Below are positions 7,387 through 13,557 of a stretch of 14,966 nt of DNA, piece by piece. The position numbers were made by a program, and so were the translations under genes. This DNA is from an uncultured Bacteroidales bacterium (lineage in GTDB: Bacteria > Bacteroidota > Bacteroidia > Bacteroidales > Lentimicrobiaceae), in the NCBI GenBank assembly GCA_937894795.1, contig CALCQV010000055.1, positions 1 to 14,966 on the forward strand, given 5' to 3'. The first letter of the stretch is position 1. Each line of letters starts with the position of its first letter. A model generated the notes under the pieces. That model saw only the letters and a list, made by a program, of their open reading frames with translations, had not been told where the DNA came from and did not search any database.

Positions 7387-10023
7387 CTATTTAAAGATAC
7401 ATAATTTAACAGCTGCCCTCATCCCTCCGGCACTTATTTCCATAAGGTAGATACCCGGCATTGCCGGACTTCCATGGCTGTTCATTCCATTCCAGGTAAA
7501 ATGGTTCAATCCTTTATCCAAACGATAACCCGGATAGCTGAATACCAATTTGCCGTTCAGATCCCTTATGCTGATTACCGCTGATGCATTAATTGCTGAC
7601 GTGATGCTGAAGTTGAGCATACTACCACCCTCAGGATGGAAGGGTAGCGGATAAACTGATGTTATTGATAAGTTGCTGTTCTGAGTTGTCAGATTTTTCG
7701 TTCCAACAGTAAGCTGGGCAAGGTCAAGTTTATAGGCGCCCAGCCCATAGGTTCCAATGAGCAGGAAGTTCTCCTTGTCATGAATTTTCATCGATAGCAC
7801 TGTTATGTTACCAAGTGTACCATTGAGACTTTCCCAGTCGGCACCGGTATTATCTGACCAGAAAACACCGGCATCGGTGCCAACAAACAATCGTCCCTGC
7901 CGTGTAGCATCAGCCAGTATAACATTTACCGGAAGATCGGGCAGGTTATTACTGATGGGCTCCCAGGTCACTCCCAGATTGGTTGATCGGTACACATGCG
8001 GAATGGTTTCATCCCAACGGAATCCTGAACAGGTGGCATAGATGGTATTGGCATCAAAGGGATCTGTCGCCACACGGGTGATCCATCGGTCGGGCAGACC
8101 GTTACTGATTTCATTCCAGACATTGCCCTCATTTGTACTGATATGTACCCTGCCATCGTCGGTACCAGCCAGTACAATGGCCGGGTCAACGGAAGAGATG
8201 GCCAGCGTAGTCACCGTATGGTAGGAGCTGCCGTCATCCCCGTTGGTAAGATCGGTAGTCACAGGTGTCCATGAGTTACCACCGTTGGTGGATTTCCATA
8301 CCCTATAAGTGCCAAAGTAAAGCGTTTGCGGATTCTCAGGATGCATGATCACCGGTGCTGACCAGTTGACGCGGTCAGACGACCAGTAACCGTTGATCGG
8401 GTTCATGTAAATACCTCCGTTGGTCGACTTGTTCAACCCGCCATACTGGTATTCGGCATAAATAATGTTTGAATTGGTATAGTCCACCAAGCTGTAAAAA
8501 CCGTCGCCTCCCAATATGGGTTCCCAGTCGGTAAGGCTCCCGGTAAGAGTTCGTACCGTGTTGTTATCCTGTGTTCCACCGTAAATCCTTTCAGGTTTCA
8601 GGTAGTCCACTTCAATGTCGTAGAACTGGGTTAAAGGCAGATTATTCATCTTATTCCAGCTGAATCCTGCATCATCGCTGTAGTACATGCCGCCGTCATT
8701 ACCTTCAAAAACTCTGCCTGTTATAGGGTTAATATACATGGCATGATGATCCACATGGATGACATCATTGTTGAAATAACCGGCAAGTTGGATCCAGCTG
8801 TTACCCCCGTCGCCGGTGTAGTATAAATCAACACCCTGCACATAGGCGACTTCCGGATTCGTGGGGTTCACCCTGATCTGCCCGAAATACCAGCCAAAAT
8901 TACTGCTCATTCCCTGTAGGGCACCATCATTCACCCGTGTCCAAAGCTGTCCGCTGTTATTGGTTTTATACACTGCCACCTCATCCTGCATATCATAAAA
9001 TGCATAAACAATGGAAGGAGAGGAGGGAGCAATGGCCAGGCCTATACGGCCAATACCACTACCTTGCGGCAATCCCCCGGTAAGTTCAATCCAGTTGTCA
9101 CCCCCATCAATTGATTTCCAAATGCCTGAGCCGGGGCCAAAAGAGCGGCGGTAGTTCAAACCGCGCATACGTTCCCACATGGCGGCATAGAGAATATCAG
9201 GATTGGTGGGATGTTGTACGATATCGATAGCTGAAGTGGAATCATTAACAAAGAGTATTTGTTGCCAGGAAGTGCCGCCATCTGTGGTTCGGTATATACC
9301 ACGGTGACTGTCGGGTGTGAACAGATCACCGCAAACCGCTGCGAATACCCGGTTGGAGTTGGCATGATCTACTATGATACGACCAAAATAGGCTGATTCC
9401 TCCAGTCCGCAATACTGCCATGTTTCACCACCGTTGGTTGACTTATAGATACCATCCCCCCGTACACTCTGGCTGGAGGCATTGGCTTCATCGGTACCCG
9501 CCCATATAACCTGCGGATTGGAGGGATCAATGGCAAGGTCACCAATCCATAAAGTGGCTGCTTCACTGAAAACATTTACCCAACTGGCTCCTGTGTTGGT
9601 GGTCTTGAAAATACCGCCGGATGCAGCGCCAATATAGATGGTAGAATTGGAGTTGGCAGGCATTTCAATATCTGTAATTCGGCCTCCGATATTTAGTGGA
9701 CCGGCAAATTCCCAATCCACTATACTGCGGGAAGCTGCAGCATGCAAAGTACGTGCCTGACGCATGGCTGAGCGGTAGGATTCCGCTTTAATGATGCCAT
9801 AGGGATAGGATCGTTGCCGATCCATCCAGTCGTTGGGCAGCTGGTCGGGACCCTTAGGTGCAGTAATCCTGTCGGCCATCTGTTGCCCTTGCTTGACGGA
9901 TGATTGCCTAATGGCAGTTATGCCCGGAGGGGAATCCTTTTCCAAAAATGCGATAACACCTGCAGCCAACAGGAACATTAGGGGTAAAAGAAGTGCTAGT
10001 AACCTTGTATTACGTGTTTTCAT
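7387..10023 (-). CDS. T9SS-exported Asp-box (BNR/VPS10-like) beta-propeller protein
   Basis: A secreted 878-residue protein made of sialidase-type Asp-box repeats. The N terminus has a basic start and a hydrophobic helix (about 8-26), fitting a signal peptide or anchor. At least eleven SxDxGxxW-like motifs are visible, at 141 (TTNTGASW), 195, 246, 304, 354, 403, 449, 578, 629, 680 and 723, consistent with one or two large propellers of the sortilin/BNR type. No sialidase catalytic set is evident. The last 90 or so residues (from about 787, SVYPLPFHPEGG to KLCIFK) form a type A T9SS sorting domain, which directs export across the outer membrane and attachment or release. ATG 10023 is chosen over an upstream TTG. 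It heads an operon with the GH31 gene. The role, perhaps glycan binding or scaffolding, is inferred from that link. Confidence 0.9.
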   Translation of the reverse strand: MKTRNTRLLALLLPLMFLLAAGVIAFLEKDSPPGITAIRQSSVKQGQQMADRITAPKGPDQLPNDWMDRQRSYPYGIIKAESYRSAMRQARTLHAAASRSIVDWEFAGPLNIGGRITDIEMPANSNSTIYIGAASGGIFKTTNTGASWVNVFSEAATLWIGDLAIDPSNPQVIWAGTDEANASSQSVRGDGIYKSTNGGETWQYCGLEESAYFGRIIVDHANSNRVFAAVCGDLFTPDSHRGIYRTTDGGTSWQQILFVNDSTSAIDIVQHPTNPDILYAAMWERMRGLNYRRSFGPGSGIWKSIDGGDNWIELTGGLPQGSGIGRIGLAIAPSSPSIVYAFYDMQDEVAVYKTNNSGQLWTRVNDGALQGMSSNFGWYFGQIRVNPTNPEVAYVQGVDLYYTGDGGNSWIQLAGYFNNDVIHVDHHAMYINPITGRVFEGNDGGMYYSDDAGFSWNKMNNLPLTQFYDIEVDYLKPERIYGGTQDNNTVRTLTGSLTDWEPILGGDGFYSLVDYTNSNIIYAEYQYGGLNKSTNGGIYMNPINGYWSSDRVNWSAPVIMHPENPQTLYFGTYRVWKSTNGGNSWTPVTTDLTNGDDGSSYHTVTTLAISSVDPAIVLAGTDDGRVHISTNEGNVWNEISNGLPDRWITRVATDPFDANTIYATCSGFRWDETIPHVYRSTNLGVTWEPISNNLPDLPVNVILADATRQGRLFVGTDAGVFWSDNTGADWESLNGTLGNITVLSMKIHDKENFLLIGTYGLGAYKLDLAQLTVGTKNLTTQNSNLSITSVYPLPFHPEGGSMLNFSITSAINASAVISIRDLNGKLVFSYPGYRLDKGLNHFTWNGMNSHGSPAMPGIYLMEISAGGMRAAVKLCIFK

Positions 10024-10071
10024 GAGCAGCAATTTTTACTAAACGAAGGACAAAAGGTGCGGTCCGTTCAG

Positions 10072-10079
10072 CAAATATA
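10072..10079 (-). promoter_or_regulatory. -7 box of the propeller/GH31 operon
   Basis: On the minus strand this reads TATATTTG, a full match to TAnnTTTG, 48 bases before the ATG at 10023. That gives a leader of about 40 nt. The -33 element is not clear. Confidence 0.5.
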
Positions 10080-10092
10080 ACATATTAACAAG

Positions 10093-10572
10093 CTAATTCC
10101 CTTCCAGCTCATGCTGCTCATTGTAATTAAGCGCCAGGTCGGCGACTATTTTAGCCGGCGTGGGCCAAAGAGTAATAAAGTATACTATGATTATGGCCGC
10201 CCAACCCAGGAATAACAGCTCACTGGTCAGCATGTAAGCTACGATTGCAAAGAAGGCAGGACCTTCCAGCAGTGCCAACCTCACTATAAATGCCGCACGA
10301 TAATGAGTAAGTTTCTCAGTTAAATCCTTTGCTGCGCGGGCAACACCCATTCTGTTTCTGAACAGCAGGTGTGAGGTCGCATAACCGCTCACTACAAAAA
10401 TAGGAATGATATAAGTAAAGGCACGGCTCAGCTCCACATCGATTGGTTCCAGTCCGTTGTAGAAGAGAAACAAGGCTACCAGGCTAAAAAAGATCATGCC
10501 GGCAAGCAAGGCAAAGTGCAAAATGCGCAATGTTTTCAATGCTTCTTTTGGATTCAGGGGATTAGTTTCCAT
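10093..10572 (-). CDS. Small membrane protein, unknown function
   Basis: 159 residues with a polar N terminus, four hydrophobic segments (about 16-41, 50-68, 90-112 and 117-135) and a polar acidic tail. Between the second and third segments is a charged loop with RNRMG, and the third segment carries LEGPAFFAIVAYM. Similar four-helix proteins are frequent as hypotheticals in Bacteroidota, but I know no function for them. The ATG at 10572 is the only sensible start. It ends 70 bases before the propeller gene's ATG on the same strand, but a separate -7 box lies in that gap, so it is probably a separate unit. Confidence 0.75.
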   Translation of the reverse strand: METNPLNPKEALKTLRILHFALLAGMIFFSLVALFLFYNGLEPIDVELSRAFTYIIPIFVVSGYATSHLLFRNRMGVARAAKDLTEKLTHYRAAFIVRLALLEGPAFFAIVAYMLTSELLFLGWAAIIIVYFITLWPTPAKIVADLALNYNEQHELEGN

Positions 10573-10711
10573 AAGGTTGGTTTAAGTATTGGTACAACAA
10601 ATATCAAGAAAATCCTTAAGAACTCTGCTAATGGATTCGCGGTTTATCACCAAAACTTAATTATCTGGAAACATCTGCACTGAATTTTCCCTCAGACCGA
10701 TGGATAATGTA

Positions 10712-11203
10712 TTAGAATCCAACTCCAATATGGATGCCCAAACCAAGATGAGCATCTTTCCTGTCAACGGCAAATTCCAGAACTGGACCAAAATGAAAAT
10801 CTTCAAATTCGAATTCATAGGCTGTCTCAAAGTGAAGTGCAGGGGATGAATTTTCAATCTCTCCATTCTCGAATGAAATACCTGGCATTAGGCTGAAACT
10901 CAACATCTCCAAAGGTCGGTAGCTGAAAATAACACCAACAGCGTTGTGCTTGTGTTCATCGAAAATCCTTTCATACCCAAGACCCAAACCTAATTTTGAA
11001 GCCTGGATATTGTAAATATAATGCAAATGCATGCCATAGGTTATTTCTTCTTCGGTTAATAGCACAACTGCAGAATTGCCCATGCCTATCTCGTGGTTAT
11101 GATGCTCATGATGGTTTGAAGCACTATGAGTTTCCTGCGCTGTTGCAACAGTCGAAAATACCAATAAACTGAATGAAAGCAATGTGTGTTTTAATGAGGT
11201 CAT
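10712..11203 (-). CDS. Small outer-membrane beta-barrel protein with His-rich N terminus
   Basis: 163 residues from ATG 11203. A signal peptide (basic start, hydrophobic core about 6-20, cleavage after TATA or at AQ near 22) is followed by a histidine cluster, SASNHHEHHNHEIG (27-40), with H26, H31, H32, H34, H35 and H37. The rest is alternating polar and apolar strands rich in Gly and aromatic residues, such as YGMHLHYIYNI, LGLGLGYERIF, LSFSLMPGISF and FHFGPVLEFAV. It ends in GVGF with a terminal Phe, the signature of outer-membrane barrels recognised by BamA. About eight strands would fit. Homologous small barrels often carry such His stretches and I suspect metal binding, but nothing else in the sequence proves it. 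Upstream in-frame codons to 11314 do not resemble a leader and were excluded. Confidence 0.8.
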   Translation of the reverse strand: MTSLKHTLLSFSLLVFSTVATAQETHSASNHHEHHNHEIGMGNSAVVLLTEEEITYGMHLHYIYNIQASKLGLGLGYERIFDEHKHNAVGVIFSYRPLEMLSFSLMPGISFENGEIENSSPALHFETAYEFEFEDFHFGPVLEFAVDRKDAHLGLGIHIGVGF

Positions 11204-11252
11204 CTTTCTTAAAAATATTGAAGGTGTTGAGGATGGAAATTTGATTTTATTT

Positions 11253-11296
11253 AGACAGTACTTTCCGATTTCATTAATTGTAACACTATACTGTCT
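11253..11296. repeat. 8-bp inverted repeat upstream of the barrel gene
   Basis: AGACAGTA (11253-11260) and TACTGTCT (11289-11296) are exact inverse copies separated by 28 bases, 50-93 bases upstream of the barrel gene's ATG. The wide spacing suits a pair of operator half sites better than a terminator, but chance cannot be excluded. Confidence 0.35.
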
Positions 11297-11411
11297 GCCT
11301 GAAGATATTTCCAAAACACTGCAAAAAACAATTTTTCGCTGTTAGAGTTCAAAATAAATGAGCTGGATTTTAAGGATCTGAGATCACTACTGCCTATACG
11401 CGCATCAATTG

Positions 11412-11477
11412 CGGATATTGGTCGCAATAGCCTCGCATTTGAAATATTAAATGCGAAGCTAATGCGACCAGTATGCG
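11412..11477. repeat. 66-bp imperfect palindrome
   Basis: The core arms 11420-11440 and 11449-11469 are inverse copies over 21 bases with two mismatches around an 8-base AT-rich centre (GAAATATT). Pairing continues outward to 11412/11477 with two further interruptions. No T tract follows on either strand, so it is not a plain terminator. It could form a cruciform, be an operator or recombination site, or be a REP-like element. Confidence 0.75.
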
Positions 11478-11498
11478 ACCACAGTGCGACCACTGGTC
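11463..11498. repeat. Three TGCGACCA repeats with 11-bp period
   Basis: TGCGACCA occurs at 11463, 11474 and 11485, each exactly 11 bases apart, so all face the same side of the helix. The first copy is the right arm of the 66-bp palindrome, and its inverse TGGTCGCA begins one base outside the left arm, at 11419. The last copy runs into the 11-bp palindrome GACCACTGGTC at 11488-11498. The array looks like a protein-binding cluster. Confidence 0.7.
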
Positions 11499-11645
11499 AA
11501 ATGGATCATCACTATTATAATTAATCTGAAAATTGCGAGAATGCTCTGATCAACTACTGAATGGACTTTAAGGTAACTTAGATTCCCTTATAAGATGAAA
11601 CAGGTATCGGTGAAGGGTTCGATATAGAGGTTTGTCCGAAACTTA

Positions 11646-12146
11646 TCAATACTTGATGCGGCTGATTTCATAAACCACCTCATCGTTTGACCGCATAAAA
11701 TGGACCTTTTCGCCGACTTTCTTGTTAATAAGGACTTTTGCCAAGGGAGAGATAAATGAGATTTTTCCTTTGGATGCTTTGGCTTCATCAACACCTGTAA
11801 GCTGCACAGACTGTATTTCGCCCGAAGGCAGGATTAAAAGTTCCACAGTTGCACCGAATCTGATTTCGTTAACCGGTTGATCACTCAATTTGATTACACG
11901 AGCCGAATTGATTCGTTCATCAAGAAGTTGCATTCTAGCGTTGATATAATTTGACGACACGCGCCGGTCGTCTTCATTTTGTCCCGCCAATTCCTCCCGT
12001 TCTTGAATCAACGCTTTTCTTTCCTCCAACAAAGCCTCCAGTCCCCCTGGAGTAACATAGTTGGCAACACCCGGTGGAAGGTAAGCTCGTTGAGGCACGT
12101 AAGGAACCTCTTCCTGATCACCTTCTTTAACGAAACCTCTGCTCAT
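11646..12146 (-). CDS. GreA/GreB-family transcription factor, atypical
   Basis: 166 residues with the Gre layout: an N-terminal coiled coil (about 35-85, starting TPGGLEALLEERKAL) and a C-terminal FKBP-like domain (about 96-164) with GATVELL, LTGVDEAKASKGKISFISPLAK and KKVGEKV. Gre factors insert the coiled coil into the RNA polymerase secondary channel and stimulate transcript cleavage in backtracked complexes. Two oddities: an N-terminal extension of about 34 residues with a Pro-rich YVPQRAYLPPG motif, and a coiled-coil tip reading NEDDRRVSSNY (57-67) in place of GDLSENAEY. Aligned on the Tyr, the first catalytic acid is kept (D60) but the position of GreA Glu44 is Val63. It may thus bind polymerase without normal cleavage stimulation. 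No operon partner is evident; the neighbours are more than 340 bases away. Confidence 0.85.
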   Translation of the reverse strand: MSRGFVKEGDQEEVPYVPQRAYLPPGVANYVTPGGLEALLEERKALIQEREELAGQNEDDRRVSSNYINARMQLLDERINSARVIKLSDQPVNEIRFGATVELLILPSGEIQSVQLTGVDEAKASKGKISFISPLAKVLINKKVGEKVHFMRSNDEVVYEISRIKY

Positions 12147-12494
12147 ATTTTTTTCTTAAAGGTACAAATATTAACCAACATCTTAATCTTGACGTTCAGG
12201 GATTGAAACACAGATTGTACTACCCAAACATCCAAACGTAGCATATCAATTATCGATAGAACAGATCGAAAATATAAAAGATTATTTGATAAATACACGA
12301 CATAAAAAATGATTTGCCCTAATAAGCAGTCTGTTCAATAGGCTTGATCGCTAATGACATTTTACTTCAAGGCTGGACAAGTTCTAGGACATTTACCATT
12401 ATACAATAAACCATTCGATCTTGGTCGTGGGAGTCCGCAAAGCTTTGAACTGTGTTGGCACTTTCAGATATTGAACCAAGAAAGAATTTCAACT
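12147..12494. other. Gene-free 348-bp stretch
   Basis: AT-rich in its left half (about 12240-12310), with no tRNA, repeat array or terminator hairpin that I can see. A 63-codon plus frame (12354-12545) runs into the antisense of the next gene and resembles nothing known. It must contain the promoter of the greA-like gene, but only partial TAnnTTTG matches are present near 12160-12170. Confidence 0.5.
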
Positions 12495-13427
12495 CTATTG
12501 CACCAGAAGTTTCCCTGTGCCTGTTACCTGAAAACCATTGATTAGTTTTATCAGGTACAGTCCTTTAGGCAGCTTGCCTTTCTCTACTAGCAGGTTGTTT
12601 TCATGAGTAGTATAGGTGCGTACAGTTATGCCGGATGAATTGATCAGTTCTATGGTAACTTTTTCCCGGGCATCATTCTCAAACCGGAAAGTGGAGAATT
12701 CTGTGAGCGGATTGGGAGTGACTGATACAATAGAGAGGTCATGGCGTTTAACTGCACCGGGGAGTTCGGCAAAGGATGTGAGGATATTGTCGATCATCCA
12801 GCCGTCCTTACCGGTATCGGTTGAATCACTGATAAAGTGAAACCGTAAAAGGAGGGTATCATAAGGCCATTTTACCGGGAATTGATAAATCAGTTCCAGC
12901 TGAGTGTGGATCCAGTCGTTGGAAGTGCCTGAGAATCCAGGTATACCACCTTTAAGGGTATCCTGCGTGGTGTACATGTTTTCACTGAGGAGCCACTCGA
13001 TGTTCTGGTCGTAGAGCAGGTTACCCCATGTATTCCCCAGGTCGTATGATGTTTCAATGAAACCGCCGTCGGTGAGGGTATCGGTGTGGTACCTATGCCT
13101 GAACCCAATAATGATATCCATGCCATAGAAGTAATCCTCCAGGGAAAATCGCAGGTCAAAGGACCCATCGGCATTTGTGGGATATGTATTCAGGGTATCG
13201 GTAACCATGGCATTCGGAAGTGAATAACTTTGGCCGAATACACTCTTTTGAGGGGCGCCGCGTTGCCAGATATTGTTGACAGTAGTATCAGGAATGGCCA
13301 GTTGGCAGGGTGTTTCAAACCGGCAACTGTCAACATCATGGATCCCTTGAAATGGTTCGATCTGAGCCAGGGTAGTGCCGAATACGCTTGATAGTAGGAG
13401 GCTGAAGAGTATTTTTCTAAGTTTCAT
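12495..13427 (-). CDS. T9SS cargo protein with jelly-roll-like domain
   Basis: A 310-residue secreted protein. Residues 1-21 form a signal peptide (MKLRK, hydrophobic core, cleavage near LAQ). The central region (about 50-220) is a beta-rich domain ending in DSTDTGKDGWMIDNI at 201-215. This DGWxIDNI pattern is typical of the MAM/concanavalin-like modules seen in secreted metalloproteases and adhesins, where Asp residues often bind calcium. From about 232 to the end (SIVSVTPNPLTEFSTFRF through KGLYLIKLINGFQVTGTGKL) is a type A T9SS sorting domain. No protease or glycosidase catalytic motif is present, so binding or adhesion is more likely than catalysis. ATG 13427 is chosen because it opens the signal peptide; codons upstream do not. 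Confidence 0.85.
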   Translation of the reverse strand: MKLRKILFSLLLSSVFGTTLAQIEPFQGIHDVDSCRFETPCQLAIPDTTVNNIWQRGAPQKSVFGQSYSLPNAMVTDTLNTYPTNADGSFDLRFSLEDYFYGMDIIIGFRHRYHTDTLTDGGFIETSYDLGNTWGNLLYDQNIEWLLSENMYTTQDTLKGGIPGFSGTSNDWIHTQLELIYQFPVKWPYDTLLLRFHFISDSTDTGKDGWMIDNILTSFAELPGAVKRHDLSIVSVTPNPLTEFSTFRFENDAREKVTIELINSSGITVRTYTTHENNLLVEKGKLPKGLYLIKLINGFQVTGTGKLLVQ

Positions 13428-13486
13428 AGCAGGTAGGAGGTTTGCCTGGACCATCGGTCGGGAGTTTTGATTATGTGTTGGTTAAT

Positions 13487-13494
13487 CAAATGTA
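13487..13494 (-). promoter_or_regulatory. -7 box of the T9SS cargo gene
   Basis: The minus strand reads TACATTTG, a full TAnnTTTG match, 59 bases before the ATG at 13427. It lies in the 130-base gap after the M1 peptidase gene and suggests that the cargo gene has its own promoter. Confidence 0.45.
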
Positions 13495-13557
13495 TGGATT
13501 TTTACCATATAATTACGCACGCAGTGTTTACCATCAAAAAGGTTCCAGATTATTGGC

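Larger units (their letters stand above)
11204..11645. other. Gene-free 442-bp stretch with palindromes
   Basis: No convincing gene. An 80-codon minus frame (11493-11251) and a plus frame without a start codon (about 11305-11516) both read through the repeats and encode nothing I recognise. The left part, next to the barrel gene, holds an 8-bp inverted repeat. The middle holds a long imperfect palindrome and phased repeats, listed separately. The right part up to the greA-like stop shows no terminator hairpin. Confidence 0.55.

Noticed and set aside
7387..10023. Active sialidase
   Set aside because: Asp-boxes are shared by many propellers; the Arg triad, FRIP motif and nucleophile Tyr/Glu of sialidases are not evident.
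11251..11493. 80-codon minus-strand open frame upstream of the barrel gene
   Set aside because: It runs through the palindrome and phased repeats, has no family resemblance, no promoter box, and an opposing frame is also open there; open frames by chance in repeats are likely.
11463..11498. CRISPR array
   Set aside because: The repeats are only 8 bases long with 3-base gaps; there are no spacers and no cas genes.
11305..11516. Plus-strand open frame of about 70 codons over the palindrome
   Set aside because: It has no start codon until near its end and encodes nothing recognised; it might be a gene relic but cannot be supported.
12354..12545. 63-codon plus-strand frame in the gap after the greA-like gene
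   Set aside because: It overlaps the 3' end of the T9SS cargo gene on the other strand, lacks a ribosome site or promoter, and resembles no protein family.
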